Shown here one piece after another: positions 32,583 through 41,164 of a stretch of 64,000 nt of DNA. Positions within the stretch are counted from its first letter, which is position 1. Every line of letters starts with the position of its first letter. The DNA comes from an uncultured Aquimarina sp. Its GTDB lineage: Bacteria > Bacteroidota > Bacteroidia > Flavobacteriales > Flavobacteriaceae. A model generated the notes under the pieces. It did no database searches. It worked only from the letters and a program-made list of their open reading frames with translations, and was not told the origin of the DNA. The translations under genes were made by a program, and so were the position numbers. Where the stretch lies: positions 1 to 64,000 of the forward strand of contig CANMLL010000008.1 in NCBI GenBank assembly GCA_947498775.1, in the 5' to 3' direction.

Positions 32583-34628
32583 ATGAAACTCAATAAACTA
32601 TTATTTTTTATAGCTGTTTTTATTAGCATTATAGCTTGTAAAAAAGATCCGAACGTTCAAGATCAAATAAATACACAAGATCAGGAAGTCACCGAAGAAA
32701 AGTTTGAATATGTTGTAGAGCAGTTTGCCGATTTGAAAATTTTAAGATATCAGATTGCAGGATGGGATAATCTTACATTAAAAGAACAAAAACTGGTATA
32801 TTATCTTACACAAGCTGGTTTAAGCGGTAGAGATATCATGTGGGATCAAAATTATCGCCATAATCTTACTATTCGTAAAGTATTAGAAAAAATTTATACT
32901 TCGTATGAAGATGATAGAAATTCTAAAGACTGGAAAGCTTTTGAAACGTATGTAAAGCGTGTATGGTTTTCAAATGGGATTCATCACCATTATAGTAATG
33001 ACAAGATCAAACCAGAATTTAGTAAGGATTATTTCAGTTCTCTTTTGGCTGCTACAAATACTGAAGTAGCAAAAGAAGTGTACGAGGTAATTTTTAATGA
33101 TCAAGATGCCAAAAAGGTAAACCAAGCCAAAGGAATTGATAACGTGGCGTTATCTGCAGTTAATTTTTATGGCCCAGGAGTAACTAATGCCGATGTTGAA
33201 TCATTTTACGGAAAAATGAAATCTCCCAATCCTGATAAGCCTCTATCGTATGGTTTGAATTCTCAGTTAGTAAAAGAAAATGGAGAACTTAAAGAGAGAG
33301 TGTATAAATCTGGTGGATTGTATGGATCTGCCATTGATGAAATCATCAAGTGGCTTGAAAAAGCAAAAGAAGTGGCCGAGAACAAAGCACAAGGAGATGC
33401 TCTTGGATTACTTATAGAGTATTACAAAACAGGCGATCTGCAAACTTGGGATGATTATAACGTAGCTTGGACAGCAGCAACCGAAGGAAATATTGATTAC
33501 ATCAACAGTTTTATCGAGGTGTACAACGATCCATTGGGGTATAGAGGCTCTTATGAGACTATTGTACAGATTAAAGATTTTGATATGTCTAAAAAAATGG
33601 CAGTATTATCTGAAAATGCGCAATGGTTCGAGGATAAGTCACCATTGATGGATGAACACAAGAAAAAGAATGTAGTAGGAGTATCTTATAAGGTAGTAGC
33701 AGTAGCAGGAGAAGCTGGTGATGCTTCGCCAAGCACACCTATTGGAGTAAATCTACCTAATGCAAACTGGATACGAGCTGCAGTAGGCTCTAAATCGGTT
33801 TCTCTTGGTAATATTATCGAAGCTTATAACAATGCCGGAGGATCAGGTCGTTTAAAAGAATTTGTTCACGATCAGGAAGAGTTTGAGCTAGAAGAAGAAT
33901 ATGGGCAATTAGGAGACAAGCTGCATACTGCTTTGCACGAAGTAGTGGGTCATGCATCTGGGCAATTGAATCCCGGAGTAGGAGAGACCAAAGAAACATT
34001 GAAGAACTATGCTTCTACAATGGAAGAAGGACGTGCAGATTTGGTAGGATTATATTATCTAATGGATCCGAAACTGCAAGAACTTGGTTTGGTAGAAGAC
34101 TGGGAGAAAGTTGGTAAAGCGGCTTATGACGGATATATTAGAAATGGATTAATGACTCAATTAATTAGACTGAATCTAGGAGATGATGTAGAAGAAGCAC
34201 ACATGAGAAACAGACAATGGGTAAGTGCCTGGGCGTTTGAGCAAGGAGCTAAAGATAACGTAATCGAAAAGGTAACTAGAGAAGGAAAAACCTATTATAA
34301 CATCAATGATTACAGCAAGCTGAGAGAAATCTTTGGAAACTTGTTACGCGAAACACAACGCATCAAATCTGAAGGAGATTATAAAGCTGCTGAAGCTTTG
34401 GTAGAAGGTTACGGAGTAAAAGTAGATCAAGCTATCCATGCCGAGGTGTTAAAACGTAATGAGCAATTCACGTCTGCACCTTATAGTGGTTTTGTGAATC
34501 CGGTATTGGTACCAGAGATGGATGAAAATGGTGAAATCACCAAAATCAACGTTACTCAACCTACAGATTTTGCCTCGCAAATGTTAGATTATAGTAAGAA
34601 CTATAATTTCTTGCCTGAGGTGAATTAA
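32583..34628 (+). CDS. Dipeptidyl-peptidase III-like M49 lipoprotein
   Basis: A 681-residue protein with lipobox (ISIIAC, Cys19). The zinc motif is HEVVGH (His452, Glu453, His457), a bacterial form of the HExxGH motif peculiar to family M49, with GHASGQLNPG after it. The second motif EEGRAD (about 481-486) supplies the third ligand Glu. Residues 60-110 (LRYQIAGWDNLTLKEQKLVYYLTQAGLSGRDI) match the family N-terminus. It should cleave dipeptides from peptide N-termini in the periplasm or at the surface. Database names such as dihydrofolate reductase for this group are misannotations. It is single-gene, with its own promoter and terminator. Confidence 0.88.
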   Translation: MKLNKLLFFIAVFISIIACKKDPNVQDQINTQDQEVTEEKFEYVVEQFADLKILRYQIAGWDNLTLKEQKLVYYLTQAGLSGRDIMWDQNYRHNLTIRKVLEKIYTSYEDDRNSKDWKAFETYVKRVWFSNGIHHHYSNDKIKPEFSKDYFSSLLAATNTEVAKEVYEVIFNDQDAKKVNQAKGIDNVALSAVNFYGPGVTNADVESFYGKMKSPNPDKPLSYGLNSQLVKENGELKERVYKSGGLYGSAIDEIIKWLEKAKEVAENKAQGDALGLLIEYYKTGDLQTWDDYNVAWTAATEGNIDYINSFIEVYNDPLGYRGSYETIVQIKDFDMSKKMAVLSENAQWFEDKSPLMDEHKKKNVVGVSYKVVAVAGEAGDASPSTPIGVNLPNANWIRAAVGSKSVSLGNIIEAYNNAGGSGRLKEFVHDQEEFELEEEYGQLGDKLHTALHEVVGHASGQLNPGVGETKETLKNYASTMEEGRADLVGLYYLMDPKLQELGLVEDWEKVGKAAYDGYIRNGLMTQLIRLNLGDDVEEAHMRNRQWVSAWAFEQGAKDNVIEKVTREGKTYYNINDYSKLREIFGNLLRETQRIKSEGDYKAAEALVEGYGVKVDQAIHAEVLKRNEQFTSAPYSGFVNPVLVPEMDENGEITKINVTQPTDFASQMLDYSKNYNFLPEVN

Positions 34629-34650
34629 TAAAAAATATTAAAAGACTTTA

Positions 34651-34684
34651 AAAAAGAATTGTGAGACTACTTACAATTCTTTTT
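34651..34684. terminator. Terminator after the M49 peptidase gene
   Basis: AAAAAGAATTGT (34651-34662) pairs with ACAATTCTTTTT (34673-34684) and is followed by more T. It is usable on both strands and also ends the convergent small membrane gene. Confidence 0.8.
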
Positions 34685-34688
34685 TTGT

Positions 34689-34880
34689 TTACTCAGGTTG
34701 CAGATATATCTTTAAAGCAAAGAGTAATACGATGAAAACAATAAATCCTAACAAAATATACAGACTGCCTTTGTAATATTTGCGATGTAGTTTAATATCT
34801 TTTCGGTAGCTAAAAATCATTAAAACGACAAAAGCAATCACAAAAAAAATGGCAAATAGTAACTGTCCCTGACTAAACAT
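34689..34880 (-). CDS. 63-residue two-span membrane protein
   Basis: Two hydrophobic spans (LFAIFFVIAFVVLMIFSY and YILLGFIVFIVLLFALKIYL) are separated by a basic loop (RKDIKLHRKYYKGS). It shares the terminator with the convergent peptidase gene and has an ATG start. No function known. Confidence 0.6.
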   Translation of the reverse strand: MFSQGQLLFAIFFVIAFVVLMIFSYRKDIKLHRKYYKGSLYILLGFIVFIVLLFALKIYLQPE

Positions 34881-35033
34881 AAATTGTTATTTTTACAGCA
34901 AAGATAAATTACATTATAGAAACTTTTTAAATTAATTATGCAAACCTTTGACTTTTCTCCTTTCGGGAAAAATTAGAATGAGGAATGATAAAAAATGTAT
35001 GATTAATTTAAAATCTTAAAAGAGTGAAAATTC

Positions 35034-35420
35034 ATGAAAGATAAAATTGCTGCAGTACAAGAATTTCATACTGCCTTCAAAATAGGGTATAAGAACGAAC
35101 CTATTGCTGATCTGGGCGAATCAAAAAATCTACTACGTTATAAACTAATGAGAGAAGAAAATGAAGAATATTTAGAAGCAGCACAAGACAATGATTTGGT
35201 CGAGGTTGCAGATGCATTGGGTGATATGCTCTATATTCTATGCGGGACTATTATCGAACATGGGATGCAACACAAAATCGAAGAGGTTTTTAATGAAATT
35301 CAGCGTAGCAATATGAGTAAATTGGGAGAAGATGGTAGCCCGATTTATCGCGAAGATGGTAAAGTGCTTAAAGGCCCTAATTACTTTAAACCTAATATCA
35401 AAGAAATACTAGATCGTTAA
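35034..35420 (+). CDS. MazG-like/PRA-PH nucleotide pyrophosphohydrolase
   Basis: A 128-residue all-alpha NTP pyrophosphohydrolase. The metal-binding motifs are REENEEYLEA (EExxE, about 42-50) and VEVADALGDMLYIL (ExxD, about 60-64). The C-terminal NMSKLGEDGSPIYREDGKVLKGPNYFKP is typical of the PRA-PH-like group in Bacteroidota and phages. It probably removes pyrophosphate from non-canonical or excess nucleotides. Single gene with a strong terminator. Confidence 0.85.
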   Translation: MKDKIAAVQEFHTAFKIGYKNEPIADLGESKNLLRYKLMREENEEYLEAAQDNDLVEVADALGDMLYILCGTIIEHGMQHKIEEVFNEIQRSNMSKLGEDGSPIYREDGKVLKGPNYFKPNIKEILDR

Positions 35421-35424
35421 ATAA

Positions 35425-35453
35425 AAAACTCCCGAACACATCGGGAGTTTTTA
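35425..35453. terminator. Terminator after the pyrophosphohydrolase gene
   Basis: AAAAACTCCCGA (35425-35436) pairs perfectly with TCGGGAGTTTTT (35442-35453). It lies before the convergent ilvE end and is usable on both strands. Confidence 0.85.
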
Positions 35454-35522
35454 TCATATTTTTACAGGATTTTCCGTTTTATTGATAACTGAAGTTTAAC
35501 GAAATTTCCTCAAACCTCAAAC

Positions 35523-36599
35523 CTATATTTTATATCTCCACCCAAAAGGATCCTCGGCCTTGTTATATTGGATATCCATCAATGCTTTTTTGAAATGAGA
35601 AGCATACGAGTTTTCTTGTTTTTCGATTTCGTAGTGTTCTCCTTTATAACCAAAGGCCTTCACTAGGCTTACTACCGCAGCAGTACCGGCTCCAAATATT
35701 TCTTTTAAACTTCCATTTTTGGCTGCCTCTACTATTTCAGCAACTTTTACGGGCCTCACATCTACCTTGATTCCATCTTTTTCTGCTAGGGCGATCAAAC
35801 TTTTACGAGTAACCCCATCCAAAATTCGATCACTCACCGGAGCAGTAAGTAGGGTGTCATTTACTCTGAAAAACACATTCATCGTTCCGGCTTCTTCCAT
35901 ATACTCATGTGTATGGGCATCTGTCCATATCACCTGTTGATATCCTTTTTCTTTGGCAAGTTTTGTCGGATAAAATTGGCCGGCATAGTTACCAGCGGCT
36001 TTAGCATATCCAAAACCTCCATCTGCTGAGCGACTGTATTTTTCTTCAACCAATACACTTACTTCTCCACTATAATAAGACTGTGCAGGGGAGCAAATAA
36101 TTAGGAATTTATATTCGTCTGCTTCAGAAGCAGAAACACTAGCTTGCGTAGCAATAACAAATGGTCGTATGTACAACGAATTGCCAAAACCGGATTTGAT
36201 CCATTCATCATCCAATTTTAATAGTGTATTCAAACCTTCAAAGAAATACTCTTCCGGAAATTCTGGCATTGCCAAACGTTCTGCAGATGTATTGATACGT
36301 TTAAAATTTTCATCGGGTCTGAATAAAAATGTATCACCATTATCGTCTTTGTAAGCTTTCATTCCTTCAAAAACGGCTTGCCCATAATGAAAAACTCGCG
36401 CAGAAGGATCCAATGTTAAAGGACCATACGGAACAATTTTTGGTGTTTGCCATGCACCATCGACAAAATCACAGACAAACATATGATCTGTAAATACTTT
36501 TCCGAAATTAAGATTTTCAAAATCTACTTGCCCGATTTTCGACTCATTTACCTTTGTGATTTCCAGCTGCTGCGTGATTGTGTTTTTCATTCTGTTCAT
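35523..36599 (-). CDS. ilvE: Branched-chain amino acid aminotransferase
   Basis: A 358-residue fold-type IV PLP enzyme of the BCAT family. It shows VPYGPLTLDPSARVFHYGQAVFEGMKAY, RPDENFKRINTSAERLAMP, LYIRPFVIAT, AKAAGNYAGQFYPTKLAKEKG (the PLP lysine is the K of AKEKG or TK as in the family) and EEAGTMNVFF, VTRKSLIALAE. It transfers the amino group between valine, leucine or isoleucine and 2-oxoglutarate. Start choice: ATG 36599, or ATG 36590 three codons later; both have A-rich upstream sequence. The branched acyl-CoA mutase IcmF in this window acts downstream in valine breakdown, but the two are not an operon. Confidence 0.93.
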   Translation of the reverse strand: MNRMKNTITQQLEITKVNESKIGQVDFENLNFGKVFTDHMFVCDFVDGAWQTPKIVPYGPLTLDPSARVFHYGQAVFEGMKAYKDDNGDTFLFRPDENFKRINTSAERLAMPEFPEEYFFEGLNTLLKLDDEWIKSGFGNSLYIRPFVIATQASVSASEADEYKFLIICSPAQSYYSGEVSVLVEEKYSRSADGGFGYAKAAGNYAGQFYPTKLAKEKGYQQVIWTDAHTHEYMEEAGTMNVFFRVNDTLLTAPVSDRILDGVTRKSLIALAEKDGIKVDVRPVKVAEIVEAAKNGSLKEIFGAGTAAVVSLVKAFGYKGEHYEIEKQENSYASHFKKALMDIQYNKAEDPFGWRYKI

Positions 36600-36736
36600 G
36601 TTTTAAAAGGTGGGATAATAATTTCTACTAAGTTTATACTCAACTATTTTTCTATAAACCAGGAAAAAACTAACTTCCACTTGTAATTGACAACAAAAAT
36701 ACCGTTTTCTTATAAAATAAGAATTCTTAAAATGTG

Positions 36737-36744
36737 TAATTTTG
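36737..36744 (+). promoter_or_regulatory. -7 box for the DUF4920-mnmD operon
   Basis: TAATTTTG fits TAnnTTTG and ends 27 bases before the chosen ATG (36772). It overlaps the TTG that would extend the frame to 36742, arguing against that longer start. Confidence 0.5.
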
Positions 36745-36771
36745 CTCTTGATTATTAATATTTATGAAATA

Positions 36772-37275
36772 ATGAATAAAAACATACTTTTCTTAGCAGG
36801 ATTATTGTTGATAACTATAGGTTGTAACGATAAAAAAGACAATTCGTTTTCGGTTACAGATATTTCAACCGAAAATTTTGAAGGATATGGGCAACAAGTT
36901 TCTTCAAAGAAGATTTATTATGAAGATGCAATATCTGAAAAATATAATACTCCTGAGATAGGCGATACCGTTAACATTGCCTTTACAAGTACAGTGAATA
37001 GCGTGTGCAAAGCAAAAGGCTGTTGGATGAGGATAGCCCTGGATGAAAAGCAGGAAACTATGGTTAAATTTAAAGATTATGGGTTTTTTGTACCAAAGGA
37101 TATAGAAAATGATACCGTAATTGTGCAGGGTAAAGCTTTCGTAAGTGAGATGTCGGTAGAAGATCAACGTCATTTTGCAAGTGATGCAGGAAAAACCGAG
37201 GAAGAAATTGCAGCAATTACCGCTCCAAAGAAAACATATTCTTTCATTGCAGACGGTGTTTTGATCAAGAATTAA
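36772..37275 (+). CDS. DUF4920 domain lipoprotein
   Basis: A 167-residue protein from ATG 36772 with lipobox (LLLITIGC, Cys18). The mature part has the DUF4920 pattern: FEGYGQQVSSKKIYYEDAI, STVNSVCKAKGCWMRIALD, MVKFKDYGFFVPKDIENDTVIVQGKAFV and EDQRHFASDAGKTEEEI. The C-x-A-K-G-C-W motif may hold a metal or disulfide. The function is unknown. Its stop codon overlaps the mnmD start by one base, so the two are translated as a coupled operon. Confidence 0.8.
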   Translation: MNKNILFLAGLLLITIGCNDKKDNSFSVTDISTENFEGYGQQVSSKKIYYEDAISEKYNTPEIGDTVNIAFTSTVNSVCKAKGCWMRIALDEKQETMVKFKDYGFFVPKDIENDTVIVQGKAFVSEMSVEDQRHFASDAGKTEEEIAAITAPKKTYSFIADGVLIKN

Positions 37276-37961
37276 TGCTACAAGAAGTAAAACGAGAAAT
37301 AATTACTACTGCAGATGGTTCTACCACCATTCATCTGCCAGAGCTGAATGAGCAGTATCATTCTAAACATGGCGCCATTAATGAAGCCAAACATGTTTTT
37401 ATAGAAAGTGGGTTTCGACATGTTTTGAATAAAGAAAAATTTGACGCATTACATATTCTGGAAATTGGATTTGGGACAGGTTTAAATGCGTTTATTACTT
37501 TTTTGGAAGCCGAGAAGAATGATCAAAGTATTGATTATGTTGCCGTAGAAGCGTATCCAGTTGCATTTGAAGAAGCAAAGCTTATGAATTACGCAGAGGA
37601 GCTTGGAGTCTCTTCAAGCGAAAAAGGTTTTGATAATATACATCTGTCTTTATGGGAAACACCTGTAACAATTTCGTCACACTTTTTACTTACCAAAAGA
37701 AAACAGTTTTTTAAAGATATTGAAGATAAAAACTGCTACCACTTAATCTATTTTGATGCATTTGGCGCTAGAGTACAACCAGAACTTTGGACCGAAGAGA
37801 TTTTTAAAAAAATGTATAACGCGCTGAAGCAAAATGGCGTTTTGGTAACATACGCTGCAAAAGGAAGTGTAAGACGTGCTATGCAAGAGGTAGGCTTTCA
37901 GGTAGAAAGACTTCCTGGCCCTCCGGGTAAACGAGAAATGCTAAGAGCAACCAAAATGTAA
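37275..37961 (+). CDS. mnmD: tRNA (mnm5s2U34) methyltransferase MnmD
   Basis: A 228-residue single-domain MnmD, without the MnmC oxidase part found fused in enterobacteria. It shows REIITTADGSTTIHLPELNEQYHSKHGAINEAKHVFI, the SAM-binding LHILEIGFGTGLNAFIT (about 61-77), YHLIYFDAFGARVQPELWTEEIF and GVLVTYAAKGSVRRAMQEVGF with LPGPPGKREMLRA. It methylates nm5s2U34 in the wobble position of tRNA. Its ATG overlaps the upstream stop codon (TAATG), indicating translational coupling. Confidence 0.92.
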   Translation: MLQEVKREIITTADGSTTIHLPELNEQYHSKHGAINEAKHVFIESGFRHVLNKEKFDALHILEIGFGTGLNAFITFLEAEKNDQSIDYVAVEAYPVAFEEAKLMNYAEELGVSSSEKGFDNIHLSLWETPVTISSHFLLTKRKQFFKDIEDKNCYHLIYFDAFGARVQPELWTEEIFKKMYNALKQNGVLVTYAAKGSVRRAMQEVGFQVERLPGPPGKREMLRATKM

Positions 37962-38061
37962 TGCTCTTAAAGAATACATACTAATAAACGATTGTTAAAC
38001 CTATAATAAAGAAATAGGTTTTATTACATTGTGATAGTATTTTGTGCAAAAATCCAGAGTA

Positions 38062-38967
38062 ATGAAAGTTCTAATTACTGGAGCAACGGGTACTATAGGT
38101 CAGGAAATTGTAAAACTATGCCATCAATCTAATATTGATGTAAACTATCTTACAACGAGTAAGAATAAGTTGAATACTGCATCAAATTATAAAGGATATT
38201 TTTGGAATCCTAATAACAAAGAGATTGATGTAAAATGTTTTGAAGGTGTTGAAGTAATTATAAACCTTGTAGGAGCGACTATCGCAAAACGATGGACCTC
38301 TTCTTATAAAAAAGAAATTCTTGCTAGTAGAGTACATACTACTAAGTTGATTTTAGAATCACTAAAAAATACAAATCATTCTGTTCGTCATATCATCTCG
38401 GCAAGTGCTATAGGGATTTATCCTAATTCTTTTCAGAATTATTATATGGAAGATGCTCCAGAGCGGGATACTGGGTTTTTAGGAGAAGTGGTTACACAAT
38501 GGGAAGAAGCTGTATCAGAGTTTAAAATGTTGAATATTGAAGTGAGTTTGCTTCGTATTGGTTTGGTGCTTTCTAAAGAAGGTGGTGCTTTCCCAAAAAT
38601 TGCGAAACCTATTAAATATGGCCTTGGAGCCGTTTTTGGTAATGGAAAACAATGGCAAAGTTGGATTCATATTAAAGATCTGGCTCATATGTTTATGTAT
38701 GTGATGCAGGAAGAGCTCTCGGGAGTGTTTAACGCAGTTGCACCAAATCCTGTTTCCAACAGCAAGCTTACCTATACCATCGCAAAAAAATTAGACAAAA
38801 AAATATTCTTACCGGGCATTCCCAGACTTACTCTTAAACTTATCTTGGGAGAAATGCATGTCCTATTATTTTCTAGTCAACGCGTATGCAGTGATAAAAT
38901 TTCTAAATTAGGATTCGAGTTTGAGTACGATAATATAAAATCGGCTGTAGACGTTCTGGTCGATTAG
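38062..38967 (+). CDS. TIGR01777 family NAD-binding epimerase-like protein
   Basis: About 301 residues from ATG 38062 (a GTG at 38044 would add six residues, but lies next to a -7-like TATTTTG). It has an N-terminal Rossmann motif VLITGATGTIGQEIV, then VIINLVGATIAKRWTSSYKKEIL, ISASAIGIYP, the PERDTGFLGEVVTQWEEAV region and WQSWIHIKDLAHMFMYVM. This is the SulA/YfcH-like extended SDR group of unknown substrate. Single gene. Confidence 0.85.
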   Translation: MKVLITGATGTIGQEIVKLCHQSNIDVNYLTTSKNKLNTASNYKGYFWNPNNKEIDVKCFEGVEVIINLVGATIAKRWTSSYKKEILASRVHTTKLILESLKNTNHSVRHIISASAIGIYPNSFQNYYMEDAPERDTGFLGEVVTQWEEAVSEFKMLNIEVSLLRIGLVLSKEGGAFPKIAKPIKYGLGAVFGNGKQWQSWIHIKDLAHMFMYVMQEELSGVFNAVAPNPVSNSKLTYTIAKKLDKKIFLPGIPRLTLKLILGEMHVLLFSSQRVCSDKISKLGFEFEYDNIKSAVDVLVD

Positions 38968-39141
38968 GAATTAACAGTGTACTGTTTCATAATTCCTTTT
39001 ATGTATTTCCCTTAAAATATAACGTTTCGTATAATCTATGGTATTAGAGGTATTGTTTTGTTATTGCTAATTATCTCTGAAAAAGAATCTTATGAAATCA
39101 GAGTAAAATATTCCTGTGACATTATGACATTAATTTAAAAA

Positions 39142-39157
39142 TGGCAGTACTTTTGCT
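39142..39157 (+). promoter_or_regulatory. Sigma54-like -24/-12 promoter of grpE-dnaJ
   Basis: TGGCAG-TACTT-TTGCT matches TGGCAC-N5-TTGCW, with GG and GC exactly 10 bases apart, 37 bases before the grpE ATG. The same bases contain TACTTTTG, an exact TAnnTTTG -7 box (39148-39155), so two polymerase forms could compete. A direct repeat GACATTATGACATTA lies 11 bases upstream. Confidence 0.6.
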
Positions 39158-39193
39158 ACTTCAAAATCAAAACTTATAAAAGGTACGAGTTAC

Positions 39194-39745
39194 ATGAGTA
39201 AGAAAAATAGAAATACTGAAGATGTAAAAGATCAAGTAGAAGAAGTACTTGATACTCCTCTAGAAGAGACTGAGAAAGAAAAAAAAGAAGAAATAAATGT
39301 AGAAACGCAGCTTAAAGAAGAGCTTCAGAAAGAAAAGGATAAATTTCTAAGACTTTTTGCTGAGTTTGAAAATTATAAGAAACGTACTTCAAAAGAGCGT
39401 TTAGAATTATTTAAAACAGCGAACCAGGATGTAATACAATCTATGCTCCCTGTTTTGGATGATTTTGATCGTGCTTCAAAAGAAATTGAGAAGTCAAAAG
39501 ATAAAGATCTTATCAAAGGAGTCGAACTTATTCATAATAAGTTGAAAGAAACTTTAAAAAGTAAAGGACTTGCCGAGATGGAAGTTGCTTCAGGAGATGC
39601 TTTTAATGCAGATGATCATGAGGCAATAACTCAAATTCCCGCGCCAAGTGAGGATCTAAAAGGAAAGATTGTAGACGTTATAGAAAAGGGTTATAAACTA
39701 GGCGATAAGGTGATTCGTTTCCCTAAAGTAGTAACCGGACAATAA
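39194..39745 (+). CDS. grpE: Nucleotide exchange factor GrpE
   Basis: A 183-residue protein. The acidic, coiled-coil N-terminus (about 1-75, EEVLDTPLEETEKEKKEE...) leads to the GrpE core: KDKFLRLFAEFENYKKRTSKER, MLPVLDDFDRASKEIE, KGLAEMEVASGDAFNADDHEAI and GKIVDVIEKGYKLGDKVIRFPKVVTG. It releases ADP from DnaK. It lies 6 bases ahead of dnaJ and behind a sigma54-like promoter. dnaK is not in the window. Confidence 0.95.
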   Translation: MSKKNRNTEDVKDQVEEVLDTPLEETEKEKKEEINVETQLKEELQKEKDKFLRLFAEFENYKKRTSKERLELFKTANQDVIQSMLPVLDDFDRASKEIEKSKDKDLIKGVELIHNKLKETLKSKGLAEMEVASGDAFNADDHEAITQIPAPSEDLKGKIVDVIEKGYKLGDKVIRFPKVVTGQ

Positions 39746-39751
39746 TTAGCT

Positions 39752-40858
39752 ATGAAGGAAGATTTTTATGATATATTAGGATTGAGTAAGAATGCTAGCG
39801 AAGCCGAAATAAAAAAGGCATATCGCAAGAAAGCAATCGAATACCACCCTGATAAGAATCCAGGAGATAAAACTGCCGAAGAAAAATTTAAAAAAGCAGC
39901 AGAGGCCTACGAAGTTTTAAGTAACCCGGATAAAAAGGCACGTTATGATCAATTTGGCCATCAAGCATTCGAAGGTGGTGGTTTTGGTGGTGGCGGTATG
40001 AATATGGATGACATATTCAGCCAGTTTGGTGATATTTTTGGCGGTGGTTTTGGCGGTTTCGGTGGTTTTGGCGGTGGCGGTAGACAACGTCGTGTTAAAG
40101 GTAGTAACCTTAGGATTCGCGTAAAACTTACATTAGACGAAATTGCTAATGGTGTTGAGAAAAAAATCAAGGTAAAACGTAAAATTCAAGCACCTGGCAC
40201 AACCTATAAAACTTGTGGAACATGTAACGGAACAGGGCAAGTAACCAGAATTACCAATACGATTCTTGGAAGAATGCAAACTGCTACGACTTGTTCTACG
40301 TGTGGAGGGGCCGGACAATCAATTGATCATAGACCTGCAGATGCAGATGCTCAAGGACTTAAAGTTTCAGAAGAGACTGTTAGTATCAAGATTCCTGCAG
40401 GTGTAGAAGATGGTATGCAACTTAAGGTTACCGGAAAAGGAAATGAGGCGCCAGGTAATGGTATTGCAGGTGATCTTTTGGTAGCTATAGAAGAGCAGGA
40501 GCATCAAGAATTACAAAGAGAAGGAAATAACCTTCATTATGACTTATACATAAGCTTTTCTGAAGCAGCTTTGGGTGCATCTAGAGAAATTGATACAGTA
40601 TCGGGTAAGGTGCGTATCAAAATCGAAGAAGGTGTTCAAAGCGGAAAGATATTAAGATTAAGAGGAAAAGGTATTCCTAGTCTTAATGGCTATGGAAAAG
40701 GAGATCTTTTGGTTCATGTGAACGTATGGACCCCAAAAACATTAAATAAAGAACAACGAGAGTTTTTTGAAAAAATGTCCAAAGACGATCATTTTATACC
40801 AAATCCCGATAGTGAAGAGAAGTCATTTTTTGAAAAAGTAAAAGATATGTTTTCGTAG
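39752..40858 (+). CDS. dnaJ: Chaperone DnaJ with reduced zinc-finger region
   Basis: A 368-residue DnaJ. The J-domain (1-70) has [16 protein letters not shown] with the HPD motif, followed by a glycine-rich linker. The zinc-binding part holds only two CxxCxGxG motifs (CGTCNGTG and CSTCGGAG) instead of four. The C-terminal substrate domain ([31 protein letters not shown]) is complete. Loss of two motifs leaves one zinc site; I believe this is a lineage trait in Flavobacteriia rather than damage, since the frame is otherwise intact. Cotranscribed with grpE, and a terminator hairpin follows at 40938. Confidence 0.95.
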   Translation: MKEDFYDILGLSKNASEAEIKKAYRKKAIEYHPDKNPGDKTAEEKFKKAAEAYEVLSNPDKKARYDQFGHQAFEGGGFGGGGMNMDDIFSQFGDIFGGGFGGFGGFGGGGRQRRVKGSNLRIRVKLTLDEIANGVEKKIKVKRKIQAPGTTYKTCGTCNGTGQVTRITNTILGRMQTATTCSTCGGAGQSIDHRPADADAQGLKVSEETVSIKIPAGVEDGMQLKVTGKGNEAPGNGIAGDLLVAIEEQEHQELQREGNNLHYDLYISFSEAALGASREIDTVSGKVRIKIEEGVQSGKILRLRGKGIPSLNGYGKGDLLVHVNVWTPKTLNKEQREFFEKMSKDDHFIPNPDSEEKSFFEKVKDMFS

Positions 40859-40900
40859 ATAAAACTGGCGACGTTCTATTATGGGAATCGTCAAGTTTTA

Positions 40901-41089
40901 TTAACGTTTGATGAGGAAAAATTCGTATATTTGAAACATCACTAATACATTTAGTGATAATTTTTCTTTTTCATAGCAATTTTTTTCCCATCCTTGATAC
41001 TTGTATTTAGGGTGGGTTTTGTTTTTATTAAAACCTTTGCTGGGGGATAGGATTTCAAAATAATTTGACGAAGGAATATCAATTTTCAT
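40901..41089 (-). CDS. Hypothetical 62-residue protein, doubtful
   Basis: A minus-strand frame MKIDIPSSNYFEILSPSKGF continuing to YEKEKLS, then a less protein-like end. The last third covers the dnaJ terminator hairpin, which argues against it. The first 45 residues look plausible as a small flavobacterial protein with an ATG after an AT-rich leader. No family recognised. The rest of the 306-base gap holds only the terminator. Confidence 0.28.
   Translation of the reverse strand: MKIDIPSSNYFEILSPSKGFNKNKTHPKYKYQGWEKNCYEKEKLSLNVLVMFQIYEFFLIKR
40938..40971 (+). terminator. Terminator after dnaJ
   Basis: ATCACTAA-TACAT-TTAGTGAT (40938-40958) is a perfect 8-bp stem followed by AATTTTTCTTTTT. 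Confidence 0.65.
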
Positions 41090-41164
41090 TATTAATTAGT
41101 ATAAGTTTTTAAGTTTTCGTATCATTCGGCTTTAAAAGCATCTATAACTACATTTATTCTATTT

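Noticed and set aside
39961..40170. Proline-rich minus-strand frame
   Set aside because: It is the antisense of the glycine-rich linker of dnaJ.
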